NCBI RefSeq assembly: GCF_914271435.1 | Contig: NZ_CAJZAI010000006.1 | Span: 265,520-329,519 of the forward strand | Length of the DNA: 64,000 nucleotides | Reading direction: 5' to 3' | Origin: Cupriavidus laharis | GTDB taxonomy: Bacteria > Pseudomonadota > Gammaproteobacteria > Burkholderiales > Burkholderiaceae | In this document: positions 51,804-60,529 of the stretch, piece by piece | Layout of the letters: each line of letters begins with the position of its first letter | Numbering within the stretch: position 1 is the first letter of the stretch | Translations under genes and position numbers: made by a program | Notes under the pieces: model-generated | Database searches by the model: none | What the model was told of the DNA's origin: nothing | Seen by the model: the letters and a program-made list of their open reading frames with translations, nothing else

Positions 51804-54800
51804 TTATGCAAAACGTTCGATCTGGCAAATCGTGGTCTTTGTTTCCTGCATCATCGTGACCGAGTCGTAGCCGTACGTGGTCGCCGTGTTGACCGCCTCC
51901 CCGCGCACGACCGGCATCGCGCCCTCCGGGTAGTACTCTTTCAGGTCCTTGCCCTGCCACCAGCCCGAAAAGTGGAACGGGATGAAGGCCGTGTCCGGTC
52001 CCACGCGTTCGGTCACGAGCGCGCGCACCTTGAGGCTGGCGCCAGTCGGCGTCTTGACCCAGCAGAAGTCGCCATTGCGGATGCCGCGCTGGGATGCGGC
52101 GCGCGGGTTGATCTCCACGAAGTTCTCCTGCTGCAGTTCGGCCAGCCACGGATTCGAACGGGTTTCCTCGCCGCCGCCCTCGAACTCCACCAGCCGGCCT
52201 GATGTCAGGATGATCGGGAACTTCTCGTAGACCTTGTTCTCGATGTTGCGCTGCTGCACGGTCTTGTACAGCGTCGGCAGGCGCCAGAACGCCATCTTGT
52301 CGTCGTGGGTCGGGTACTTGGCAACCATGTCGGGCCGCGTGGAATACAGCGGCTCGCGGTGCTGCGGAATCGGGTCCGGGAAGTTCCACACCACGGCACG
52401 CGCCTTGGCGTTGCCGAACGGATGGCAGCCATGCACCTTGAGCACGACGCGCTGGATGCCGCCGGAGAGGTCGGTCTTCCAGTTCTTGCCTTCGGCGGCC
52501 TTCTTCTCGTCGTCCGTCAGGTCGTCCCACCAGCCCAGCTTCTTGAGCAGCACGTGATCAAATTCGGGATAGCCCGTGGTGATCTCCGCGCCGAGCGAAT
52601 ACGACCCGTCCTCAGCCAGCAGGTTGACGCCGTCGCGCTCCACGCCGAAGTTCGCGCGGAAGTTGCCGCCGCCATCCATCACATGCTTGCTGGTGTCGTA
52701 CAGGTTCGGCGAGCCGGGGTGCTTGAGCTCCGGGGTGCCGTAGCACGGCCATGGCAGGCCGAAGTAGTCGCCGGTCAGGTCATAGCCCGTCTCGGCATCC
52801 TTGCCGCCCTTGCAGCGCAACGTCTTCACGTCGAACATCTGCATATTGCGCATATGGGCCTTGAGGCGTTCCGGCGACTGGCCGGTGTAGCCGATGGTCC
52901 AGTTGCTGCGGTTGATCTCACGCAGGATCGACTCGATCTCCGGCTCCATCCAGGTACGGCCGGCGCGCTTGACCTCGATCATTTTGTAGTTCTTCGACAG
53001 CTCCTTGCCAAACCCGAGCTTGTCCGCAAAGGCCTGCATGATGGTCTGGTCAGGCATCGACTCGAACAGCGGCTCGATGACCTTCTCGCGCCATTGCAGC
53101 GAGCGGTTCGAGGCCGTGCATGACCCCGATGTCTCGAACTGCGTGCAGGCCGGCAGCAGGTAGACCGCGCGGTTCGGGTTGACCTTGCCGCCGTCTGTCG
53201 CCGGCATATTGGCCATGGCCGCAGTGGCGGACGGATACGGGTCGACCACGACCAGCAGGTCCAGCTTGTCCATCGCCGTCTTCATTTCCAGGCCGCGCGT
53301 CTGCGAATTCGGCGCATGGCCCCAGAAGAACACGCCGCGCACGTTGTTGTCCTGGTCGATCAGTTCGTTCTTCTCCATGACGATGTCGATCCAGCGCGAC
53401 ACGGTCGTACCGGACTTTTCCATCATGGCCTGTGACACAAACTGCTTCTTGATCCATTCGTAGTCGACGCCCCACACCGCCGCATAGTGCTTCCAGGCAC
53501 CGGCGGCCAGGCCGTAGTAGCCGGGCAGCGAATCCGGATTGGGCCCCACGTCGGTAGCGCCCTGCACGTTGTCATGGCCGCGGAAGATGTTGGCGCCGCC
53601 GCCGGCGACGCCGATATTGCCGAGCGCGAGCTGCACGATGCACGACGCGCGCACGATGGCGTTGCCGATGGTGTGCTGGGTCTGGCCCATGCACCAGACC
53701 AGCGTGCTGGGCCGGTTCTTCGCCATGATCTCGGCCACCATCTTCACCTGCGCCTCGGGCACGCCGCAGACTTCCTCGACTTTATCCGGCGCCCACTTGG
53801 CCAGGATTTCTTCCTTGACCTTGTCCATGCCGTAGACACGGTCGTGCAGGAACTTCTGGTCTTCCCAGCCATTCTGGAAGACGTGGTACAGCACGCCGAA
53901 CAGGAAGGCGATGTCGGTGCCCGAGCGGATGCGCACATAGTGGTCCGCCTTCGCGGCCGTGCGCGTGAAGCGTGGGTCCACCACGATCACCTTGCAGCCA
54001 TTCTCCTTGGCATGCAGCAGGTGCAGCATCGACACGGGGTGCGCCTCGGCCGCGTTGGAGCCGATATACAGAGCCGCCCTGGAGTTCTGCATATCGTTGT
54101 ACGAGTTGGTCATCGCCCCGTAGCCCCAGGTGTTTGCCACGCCCGCCACGGTGGTGGAGTGGCAGATACGCGCCTGGTGATCGGTGTTGTTGGTGCCGAA
54201 GAACGACACCCATTTGCGCATCAGGTAAGACTGCTCGTTGCTGTGCTTGGACGAGCCGATGAAGAACATCGAATCCGGGCCGGACTGCTGGCGGATCTCC
54301 TTCATCTTCGCGGTGATCTCGTCGAGCGCCTGGTCCCAGCTGATGCGCTGGTATTTGCCGTTGACCAGCTTCATCGGGTACTTCAGGCGATATTCGCCAT
54401 GGCCGTGCTCGCGCAGCGCGGCGCCCTTGGCGCAGTGCGCCCCCATGTTGAGGGGCGAGTCGAACACCGGCTCCTGCCGCACCCACACGCCGTTCTGCAC
54501 CACGGCATCGACCGCGCAACCCACCGAGCAGTGGCCGCACACGGTGCGCTTCACCACGATGCCGCCCTTGCCTTGCGCGGCAGCGACGGTCTTGTCGTCG
54601 GCGGCATCGGCCTTGCGGAGCAGCGTCAGTTGGGAAGCCGCCAACCCGACCCCGACACCGATGCCGGAACGCTTGAGGAAGCCGCGCCGGTCCATGGTCG
54701 GCATGGCGCCGGCCAGTCCTGCGGCAAGCCGCGTGGAAAGCCGGCCGGCTCCCGCTGGCGCATTCGCCTGTGCGAGGCTGTCAGTCAGCCGGGTCGATGC

Positions 54801-54833
54801 GCCCTGCGCCGCGCGTTTGCGGGTCAAGATCAT
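51804..54833 (-). CDS. fdhA: formate dehydrogenase catalytic (alpha) subunit, cysteine-type, Tat-exported
   Basis: A 1009-residue molybdopterin oxidoreductase. A twin-arginine motif MDRRGFLKRSG begins at residue 47, giving a Tat leader; translation likely starts at the ATG at 54833, after AGGTGA, with a 46-residue pre-leader. An Fe-S site is C99-xx-C102-xxx-C106...C134. The active site reads DHQARICHSTTVAG with C224 and H225 where E. coli FdnG has selenocysteine, so no UGA recoding is needed. Motif AMTNSYNDMQNS and NAAEAHPVS follow as in FdnG. It oxidises formate to CO2 in the periplasm. Its partners are FdhB, FdhC and the TorD-like chaperone. Mo versus W cannot be decided from sequence. Confidence 0.95.
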   Translation of the reverse strand: MILTRKRAAQGASTRLTDSLAQANAPAGAGRLSTRLAAGLAGAMPTMDRRGFLKRSGIGVGVGLAASQLTLLRKADAADDKTVAAAQGKGGIVVKRTVCGHCSVGCAVDAVVQNGVWVRQEPVFDSPLNMGAHCAKGAALREHGHGEYRLKYPMKLVNGKYQRISWDQALDEITAKMKEIRQQSGPDSMFFIGSSKHSNEQSYLMRKWVSFFGTNNTDHQARICHSTTVAGVANTWGYGAMTNSYNDMQNSRAALYIGSNAAEAHPVSMLHLLHAKENGCKVIVVDPRFTRTAAKADHYVRIRSGTDIAFLFGVLYHVFQNGWEDQKFLHDRVYGMDKVKEEILAKWAPDKVEEVCGVPEAQVKMVAEIMAKNRPSTLVWCMGQTQHTIGNAIVRASCIVQLALGNIGVAGGGANIFRGHDNVQGATDVGPNPDSLPGYYGLAAGAWKHYAAVWGVDYEWIKKQFVSQAMMEKSGTTVSRWIDIVMEKNELIDQDNNVRGVFFWGHAPNSQTRGLEMKTAMDKLDLLVVVDPYPSATAAMANMPATDGGKVNPNRAVYLLPACTQFETSGSCTASNRSLQWREKVIEPLFESMPDQTIMQAFADKLGFGKELSKNYKMIEVKRAGRTWMEPEIESILREINRSNWTIGYTGQSPERLKAHMRNMQMFDVKTLRCKGGKDAETGYDLTGDYFGLPWPCYGTPELKHPGSPNLYDTSKHVMDGGGNFRANFGVERDGVNLLAEDGSYSLGAEITTGYPEFDHVLLKKLGWWDDLTDDEKKAAEGKNWKTDLSGGIQRVVLKVHGCHPFGNAKARAVVWNFPDPIPQHREPLYSTRPDMVAKYPTHDDKMAFWRLPTLYKTVQQRNIENKVYEKFPIILTSGRLVEFEGGGEETRSNPWLAELQQENFVEINPRAASQRGIRNGDFCWVKTPTGASLKVRALVTERVGPDTAFIPFHFSGWWQGKDLKEYYPEGAMPVVRGEAVNTATTYGYDSVTMMQETKTTICQIERFA

Positions 54834-54904
54834 GTCTCACCTCAGCAGAGGAAAGCAGCAAATGCCGGACTGGCAGAACCGGACATGCCGGCCCGCCAGC
54901 GTGC

Positions 54905-55120
54905 TCACACCAGCGTGGTGCGGTAGTACTTGCGAATGTGTTCGGAAACCCGGTAGCCCTTGTTGTCCGACGGCACGTCGGTAGGCTCGGGAATGGCGGC
55001 GCTCTGGACTGGCGTGGCCGGACCACGCGCGGTCAACGACGCTGCGCCGGCGGCGGCAGCGACCACACCAGCGCCCGCAAGAAACGTGCGGCGCGCGACC
55101 CTGGGTTGCTTCTCTGTCAT
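54905..55120 (-). CDS. small twin-arginine signal protein of the formate dehydrogenase region
   Basis: A 71-residue protein, nearly all a Tat signal: VARRTFLAGAGVVAAAAGAASL with the RR at 10-11, then a short mature stretch ending SEHIRKYYRTTLV. It matches the 'formate dehydrogenase region TAT target' family that sits directly ahead of the catalytic subunit in many beta-proteobacteria. It has GAGGAG before the ATG at 55120. Role unknown; it may be exported with the enzyme. Confidence 0.85.
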   Translation of the reverse strand: MTEKQPRVARRTFLAGAGVVAAAAGAASLTARGPATPVQSAAIPEPTDVPSDNKGYRVSEHIRKYYRTTLV

Positions 55121-55164
55121 GTGGGCACTCCTCGGTTCGGCACTGGAATGCCGATGATTCAGCC

Positions 55165-55181
55165 GTTATGCGTTGTTATGC
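55165..55181. promoter_or_regulatory. phased direct repeat in the fdh leader region
   Basis: Two copies of GTTATGC start at 55165 and 55175, exactly ten bases apart (one helix turn), 45-61 bases ahead of the small Tat gene start. On the minus strand a TAGAAT lies just upstream. The phasing suggests a binding site for a regulator of formate dehydrogenase expression. Confidence 0.4.
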
Positions 55182-55259
55182 ATATTCTAGGTGCAACCTC
55201 GCTGAAAAACTATGCCGATTCCGGGTTAATCCCTATTTGCGCGGGCAATGTATTTAATG

Positions 55260-55892
55260 TCAATGCATTTCGAGCGCCACAGCTTCGACGTCCGCAAAGG
55301 CCTGCATCAGTCCGGCAACGCTGCGATAGAAGCGCGCTTGCGGATGGCCACTTAGTGCGTCGCACAATTTCCCGACCCATGGCTGCAGGTGCTGCGCGTA
55401 GAAGCGCTGTTGTTCGCCCAGGTTGGAAACGGCAATGTCATCGCCTGCAACGAGGAACCGCATCACCTCGCACAGCGTGGCCACGTGGTCCTCGGTCTCG
55501 CTGACATCGTCGTGCCGCACCAGCCCGTAGCGGGCCAGGTCATCACGCAGGGCCACCAGCGGGCGCTCGTTCAGGAAGCCGGTGAGATAGTAGGACCCAT
55601 ACAGGAAGACTTCCTGGCGTCCCACGCCCAGAAACAGTTCGCGGTACTCCTCATGAGCCTCGGCCTCCGTGGTGCTCGATGCCGCATCGCACAACGCGTT
55701 CCATGCACGCCCCAGTACGGTGTCCGCATCGTCGTCCCGCGCACGGTTGGCCGCGATGTGATGGAGCAGCGCTGCGTCCGGCGCCCGGTAGAACAGCGTG
55801 GCCAGAAGACCGTACAGGTCGGCGCGGGCAATGTCCTCGGCATCGTCGGCGGGCGCGGCGGCCGTGAGCTGGATAGGCTGGAAATCTGTCAT
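55260..55892 (-). CDS. TorD/DmsD-family molybdoenzyme chaperone
   Basis: A 210-residue helical protein. It has the family pattern ADLYGLLATLFYRAPDAALLHHIA, EAHEEYRELFLGVGRQEVFLYGSYYLTGFLNERPL (family core) and ETEDHVATLCEVMRFL. Such chaperones bind the Tat leader of the catalytic subunit until the cofactor is inserted. Here the target is most likely FdhA, encoded two genes downstream. The ATG at 55892 is preferred to 55952 because the first 20 residues of the longer frame are Arg-rich and unlike the family. Confidence 0.88.
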   Translation of the reverse strand: MTDFQPIQLTAAAPADDAEDIARADLYGLLATLFYRAPDAALLHHIAANRARDDDADTVLGRAWNALCDAASSTTEAEAHEEYRELFLGVGRQEVFLYGSYYLTGFLNERPLVALRDDLARYGLVRHDDVSETEDHVATLCEVMRFLVAGDDIAVSNLGEQQRFYAQHLQPWVGKLCDALSGHPQARFYRSVAGLMQAFADVEAVALEMH

Positions 55893-55923
55893 GTCGTGAT
55901 GGTTATTGTCTGGCCGGAAGCGC

Positions 55924-58086
55924 TTACCGGAGCGTGGCACCACTGACCGCACCAGGATCGCGCTCCATCATGTCGATCACGCGGCAATCGGGGCACATCT
56001 TCAGGCGCTCGGCGGCTGCGCCGGCAAAGGCGGGATGCCCCGCCAGGCGGACCAGCATCGACTCCACCATCTGCGCCGTGCCGAACGGCTTGGCGCAGCG
56101 CACGCAATGGAACGGCTGCGCCTCGTTGAGCGTGACAGTGCGCCGCGCCGCTTCGCCGGCCAGCAGGCGCGGTATGAGCGTGATTGCGTTTTCGGGGCAG
56201 GTCTTTTCGCACAGGCCGCACTGGACGCAGTTGCGTTCCAGGAAGCCCAGCACCGGGCGCTCCGGGTTGTCGCGCAGCGCCTGTGTCGGGCAGGCGCCCA
56301 CGCAGGCCATGCAGAGGGTGCAGCGTGCCGTGTCCACGGCCACCGCACCGATCGGCGCGGTGGCCGGAAGCGGCACGATGTCCGCCGGAACAGGCGCATG
56401 CCGCGCCAGGTGATCGAGCGCGAACTCGAGCATCTCGCGCTTGGCGGCCACGGCACCGAACGGCGCCGGCGGCAATGCTTGCCGGGCCGGGCGCAGCGCG
56501 GCAAGCCCCGAGTCCAGCGACGCAGCATCGCCTGCCTCGACCAGCGACACCGCTTCGCCGTCGTAGCCGAGCCCGGCCAGCAGCGACCTGGCCACATCGA
56601 TCTGCTCGGCCAATGCGGTGCGGTACTGCGGCGCCTCGTCGCCCGTCAGCAGTACCGCCACACGCGCAGCGCCCCAGCATAGCGCCGCAAGCCAGAGTTC
56701 CAGCCCGGCGGCGGCCGGGTGGAACACCTGTACCGGCATCACGTTCGGCGGCACGCCTTGCGCCTGCCCGGCGCGCGCGGCGCGGCCCAGAGCCAGAATG
56801 GCCGGCGTGCCGGAGGCTTCCCCGTGCAGCAGCAGTACGGCGTCGCGCCCGCCCGCCGACCGGTAGGCAGACAGCAGCGTGCGCAAGCGCGTGCCCAGCA
56901 TCTCGGGGCCCGGATACGCGTAGCTGATCGCCCCGCTCGGGCAGACCGTGGTACACGCGCCGCAGCCCATGCAGAGATTGGGCGCGACCTCGATGCGGCC
57001 CTTGCCGTCATGCCACTGCGAGTGGATTGCCTGGGTCGAGCAGATGTCGATACATGCGGTGCAGCCCGTGGTCTGGTTGCGCCCGTGGGCACAGAGGCTT
57101 TCCTTGTATCGAAAGAACTTCGGCTTTTCGAACTCGCCGATGAACTGCGTCAGGGCCAGCGCCTGTTGCTGCTGGCGCAGCGGGTCCCCGCCTGCGTGCA
57201 GGTAGCCTTGCGGCGGCTGGTGCATGGTAAAGGCAGGCGCGTCGTTGAGATCGAAGACCAGGTCGAAGCGGGCCTCGGTGGTCGCCGGCGGCCGGTCGAA
57301 ATCGATGGCCGCCGCCGCGCCGCAGGCGCGCACGCAATCGCGGTGCGCGCGGCAACGGTCCATGTCGACCTGGTAGCTGAAGTCGATCGCCTGTTCCGGG
57401 CAGGCTTCGATGCAGGCATTGCACCGCGTGCAGAGGTCGAGATCGATGGGATTGCCGCGGCCCGCGCCGGTCTCCCAGGTGGCCGCAAACGCGCCCAGCC
57501 AGCCGGTCAGCGCTTGCAGCGTGCCGCTGTGGACGGGGTAGGCCCGCTCCGCGGGAACGACACCTGATCCCACGCGAGCACCAGGTGTCGTGCCGGCAGC
57601 CAGCAGGACCGTGACTTCGAGCGACATGGCGGCGAGCCGCTCGGCCCAGGGCAAGGCGCGGTCGGCGGGGCCCATCACCAGCACGGCGCCTTCGGAGCAG
57701 TAGTCCACCACCGGCACAGGATCGGGCTCGGGCAGGGCTGCCACGGCCAGCAGCGCGGCGATCTTCGCGTTGGCGGTCTGCGGATCGCGCTTCGCGCCCT
57801 GTGACCAGCCTCCGGTCTCGCGGATATTCACGAAGCGCACGGGCGCGACCACCACGGCGCGGCCACCGGTGCCTTGCGCGGCCTCGGCAGCCACCTCGGC
57901 AAACAGGTGCCGCTCCTGCGTGCAGGCGACGATCACGTCGTCTGTGCCGTCGAGCGCGGCGGTGAAATCGCCGATCTCCCTTCGGCACAGCAGGCGGTGG
58001 ACCTTCAGCGGCCCACCACTGGCTTGCGACAGCGCCGCCCCGTCAAGCGGCATGGTGTCATTGCAATTGCAGATCAGCGTCGGCAT
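55924..58086 (-). CDS. multi-[4Fe-4S] ferredoxin-like protein of the formate dehydrogenase cluster
   Basis: A 720-residue cytoplasmic protein with at least five CxxCxxCxxxC-type sets: CTRCNACIEACP, CRAHRDCVRACG, CTACIDICS plus CMGCGACTTVCP, CTLCMACVGACP and CVQCGLCEKTCP, plus a C-terminal pair CVRC...CPDC. The middle (about 380-560) resembles the hydrogenase/heterodisulfide reductase-associated delta fold. It is a polyferredoxin probably carrying electrons to or from the formate dehydrogenase, but no flavin or molybdopterin motif is seen. It precedes the TorD-like gene by 31 bases. The cytoplasmic location is inferred from the lack of a signal peptide and needs explaining, since FdhA is exported. 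Confidence 0.85.
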   Translation of the reverse strand: MPTLICNCNDTMPLDGAALSQASGGPLKVHRLLCRREIGDFTAALDGTDDVIVACTQERHLFAEVAAEAAQGTGGRAVVVAPVRFVNIRETGGWSQGAKRDPQTANAKIAALLAVAALPEPDPVPVVDYCSEGAVLVMGPADRALPWAERLAAMSLEVTVLLAAGTTPGARVGSGVVPAERAYPVHSGTLQALTGWLGAFAATWETGAGRGNPIDLDLCTRCNACIEACPEQAIDFSYQVDMDRCRAHRDCVRACGAAAAIDFDRPPATTEARFDLVFDLNDAPAFTMHQPPQGYLHAGGDPLRQQQQALALTQFIGEFEKPKFFRYKESLCAHGRNQTTGCTACIDICSTQAIHSQWHDGKGRIEVAPNLCMGCGACTTVCPSGAISYAYPGPEMLGTRLRTLLSAYRSAGGRDAVLLLHGEASGTPAILALGRAARAGQAQGVPPNVMPVQVFHPAAAGLELWLAALCWGAARVAVLLTGDEAPQYRTALAEQIDVARSLLAGLGYDGEAVSLVEAGDAASLDSGLAALRPARQALPPAPFGAVAAKREMLEFALDHLARHAPVPADIVPLPATAPIGAVAVDTARCTLCMACVGACPTQALRDNPERPVLGFLERNCVQCGLCEKTCPENAITLIPRLLAGEAARRTVTLNEAQPFHCVRCAKPFGTAQMVESMLVRLAGHPAFAGAAAERLKMCPDCRVIDMMERDPGAVSGATLR

Positions 58087-58185
58087 GGCGAATCCGGCTG
58101 ACCGGCCCGGGCGCCCTTCTTGCGAGGGTCTGCAGGCCGGGGATTTGTGGGGGAGTCCTATTGTAGGCCTCGCGTATGTGGCGGG

Positions 58186-58737
58186 CTACGCGTGTTTATC
58201 CGGGCTCGGCTCCGTCGCCTGCGCGGGCAGTTCGGGCCCATCGACATCGTCCCGCCTGTCATCCGGCAGGGCGGCGGCCTGCGCCGCTGGTTCCGGCGGC
58301 GCTGTCGTTTCGGGCGTTTCCTCGGCGTCGAACAATCCCAGCGCCCTGGACTGCCGCAGGCGGCGCAGCACGTCCGGCGGGATCGGGTCGGGCTTGCCGT
58401 AGTCGTCGATATAGGTATCGAGCCCGTCCATCACATTGAAGTGCGGGTCGGCAAACAGGGTCTTGAGCGCGGCACGCTTGACGCCTTCGTCCACGCCCCG
58501 CGCGACGAAGCGCGCTATGTCGTCGCCCGGCCGCAGCAGGGCGACGTCAGCCATGGTGGGAAGGTCGACTGGCACCTCCGTGGCAGCCAGCCGCGCCTCC
58601 GGTTGTTGCGCGGCATCTGCCGGTAACTGTGCGGGCGGCCCCGGTTCGGATGCGGGTGGCTCTTCCGGTACGGCAACGCCCTCCCGAACCGCCGCCTTGC
58701 GGCGCGACCAGCGCGACAGGAAGGACGATTCGCTCAT
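58186..58737 (-). CDS. DUF3306 domain protein
   Basis: A 183-residue protein with the family start SFLSRWSRRKAA, an Ala/Pro-rich linker, then VDLPTMADVALLRPGDDIARFVARGVDEGVKRAALKTLFADPHFNVMDGLDTYIDDYGKPDPIPPDVLRRL. DUF3306 proteins occur with formate dehydrogenase genes; the role is unknown. It starts 12 bases after DUF3305 and ends 99 bases before the polyferredoxin. No signal peptide. Confidence 0.85.
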   Translation of the reverse strand: MSESSFLSRWSRRKAAVREGVAVPEEPPASEPGPPAQLPADAAQQPEARLAATEVPVDLPTMADVALLRPGDDIARFVARGVDEGVKRAALKTLFADPHFNVMDGLDTYIDDYGKPDPIPPDVLRRLRQSRALGLFDAEETPETTAPPEPAAQAAALPDDRRDDVDGPELPAQATEPSPDKHA

Positions 58738-58749
58738 GGCCGGCAGCCG

Positions 58750-59262
58750 TCAGTAACGCGCGCGGTCCTGCGGCGCCTTGAACGACTCGGGCCGGCGGCG
58801 CTGCTTGGGTTCAGGACGATAGTTCTGGTCGACGTAGGCCTGCAGCCAGTCGCGCTGGTCGGGTGCAAGCGGCACGTTCTCCACGGTTTCGCCGGCATCG
58901 AGCCAGCGCCCCGCTTCGTTGTACGACAGCGAGACAGTGACGGGCACCGGCCGCGCCTCGTCCGCAGGAACGTCTTCCTGCATGCGCCAGTGCACGAACC
59001 AGCAAGGCTGTGTCGACGTGAGATTGAGGTAGTAGCCTTCGCCTTGGTCATGGAACAGCACAACCTCGAAGCCCGGATAGAGCCAGCGCGCGCCATGCTC
59101 GTCCTGTTCCAGGCACATGGGCCCGGCGCCGAACTCGCCCAGGTCCGGCCAGACCGCCTCGAGCTCCCATTTCCAGGGCTGCCAGCGGTTCGCCAGCGCC
59201 ACCTTGCGCATGACCACCGCCATCGTGACGGCGGGGCGGGCTTGCGGCGCGGGCGTGTCCAT
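58750..59262 (-). CDS. DUF3305 domain protein
   Basis: A 170-residue protein with VVMRKVALANRWQPWKWELEAVWPDLGEF at the start and YYLNLTSTQPCWFVHWRM mid-chain, a tryptophan-rich pattern characteristic of DUF3305. It is the partner of DUF3306 in the same clusters and starts ten bases after apbC. Function unknown; an Fe-S or molybdenum-enzyme maturation role is a guess from context. Confidence 0.85.
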   Translation of the reverse strand: MDTPAPQARPAVTMAVVMRKVALANRWQPWKWELEAVWPDLGEFGAGPMCLEQDEHGARWLYPGFEVVLFHDQGEGYYLNLTSTQPCWFVHWRMQEDVPADEARPVPVTVSLSYNEAGRWLDAGETVENVPLAPDQRDWLQAYVDQNYRPEPKQRRRPESFKAPQDRARY

Positions 59263-59272
59263 GGCGATGGCC

Positions 59273-60361
59273 TCAGGTGTTCTGCACGACGATGCTGGGG
59301 AACTTGCTGGTCATGTCGCGCGCCTTGTCGGCCACCTTGATGGCCACCTTGCGCGCGATGCCGCGGTACAGGTCCGCCACCGGGCTGTCCGGGTCAGACA
59401 CCACCGTGGGGCGGCCGGAATCCGCCTGCTCGCGGATGGACAGGTTCAGCGGCAGGCTGCCCAGCAGTTCGACGCCGTAGTCGGCGCACATCTTCTCGCC
59501 GCCGCCATGGCCGAAGATATGCTCGACGTGGCCGCAGTTCGGGCAGCAGTACACCGCCATGTTCTCGACGATGCCCAGGATGGGAATGCCCACTTTCTCG
59601 AACATCTTCAGGCCCTTCTTGGCGTCCAGCAGCGCGATATCCTGCGGCGTGGTCACAATCACGGCGCCAGTGACGGGCACCTTCTGCGACAGCGTGAGCT
59701 GGACGTCGCCGGTTCCGGGCGGCATGTCGACGATCAGGTAATCCAGGTCATGCCAGTTGGTCTGGCGCAGCAGCTGTTCCAGGGCCGACGTGACCATCGG
59801 GCCACGCCATACCATCGGGTTGTCCTGTTCGATCAGGAAACCGATCGAGTTGGCTTGCAGGCCGTGGCCTTCCAGCGGCTCCATGGTCTGGCCGTCGGAG
59901 GATTCGGGGCGGCCGTCGATGCCCAGCATCATCGGCAGGCTGGGGCCGTAGATGTCGGCGTCGAGCATGCCCACGCGCGCACCTTCCGCGGACAGCGCCA
60001 GCGCCAGGTTGACCGCCGTGGTGGACTTGCCGACACCGCCCTTGCCCGAGGCCACGGCAATCACGTTCTTCACGCCCGGCAGCAGCTTGACGCCGCGCTG
60101 CACCGCATGGGCGACGATCTTCATGCTGACGCTGACGCTCACATTGCTCACGCCGGCAAGTTGTCGCACCGCAGCAACGACCAGCTTGCGAATCGGATCG
60201 AACTGGCTCTTGCCCGGATAGCCCAGCTCCACCTCCAGCGACACGTCGCCGCCGTCGACCCGGATATTCCTGGCCGAACGGGTGGACACCAGATCCTTGC
60301 CCGTGTTGGGGTCGATAACCGTGCGCAGGACTTCCGTGACCTGTTCAGTGCTGAGGCTCAA
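59273..60361 (-). CDS. apbC: iron-sulfur cluster carrier protein ApbC/Mrp
   Basis: A 362-residue P-loop NTPase. Residues 1-80 are a MIP18-like (DUF59) domain. The Walker A deviant SGKGGVGKST is at 105-114, with LLDADIYGPSLP-like DADIYGPS, and a CPNC motif (near 272) in YCCPNCGHVEHIFGHGGG that binds the transferred cluster. It can load Fe-S onto client proteins. The position just upstream of the DUF3305 gene suggests service to the formate dehydrogenase, but apbC is also part of the conserved metG neighbourhood and is present in bacteria without it. Confidence 0.93.
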   Translation of the reverse strand: MSLSTEQVTEVLRTVIDPNTGKDLVSTRSARNIRVDGGDVSLEVELGYPGKSQFDPIRKLVVAAVRQLAGVSNVSVSVSMKIVAHAVQRGVKLLPGVKNVIAVASGKGGVGKSTTAVNLALALSAEGARVGMLDADIYGPSLPMMLGIDGRPESSDGQTMEPLEGHGLQANSIGFLIEQDNPMVWRGPMVTSALEQLLRQTNWHDLDYLIVDMPPGTGDVQLTLSQKVPVTGAVIVTTPQDIALLDAKKGLKMFEKVGIPILGIVENMAVYCCPNCGHVEHIFGHGGGEKMCADYGVELLGSLPLNLSIREQADSGRPTVVSDPDSPVADLYRGIARKVAIKVADKARDMTSKFPSIVVQNT

Positions 60362-60493
60362 GACAAACTCCGCTTGTTCGTGGATAGTGGGGGACGGACC
60401 AATGTATCAAAGTATGAAGCAGCGGCCATCGGAACCGTGAATCGGCGCACAAGCCCTTGCCTGCTTTGTGGGATTACAGACATTTACAAATCT

Positions 60494-60511
60494 CACAAGC
60501 TTGCACTTGTG
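60494..60511. promoter_or_regulatory. palindrome CACAAG-N6-CTTGTG in the OmpA-type promoter region
   Basis: Perfect six-base arms with a six-base spacer. It overlaps the -35-like TTGCAC at 60501-60506, so a dimeric repressor bound here could block transcription. Confidence 0.4.
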
Positions 60512-60529
60512 CGCGCGCCGCCATATCCA
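60501..60529 (+). promoter_or_regulatory. candidate sigma-70-type promoter for the OmpA-family lipoprotein gene
   Basis: TTGCAC (60501-60506), 17-base spacer, TATCCA (60524-60529). The spacing is ideal; the -10 matches only four of six. The transcript would have a leader of about 145 bases. Confidence 0.4.

Noticed and set aside
54130..54190. Possible selenocysteine codon in fdhA
   Set aside because: The active-site codon reads as cysteine (C224) and the frame has no internal TGA, so no SECIS element is needed.
53487..54926. A 479-codon open frame antisense to fdhA
   Set aside because: No family resemblance, and fdhA itself is complete with Tat and active-site motifs.
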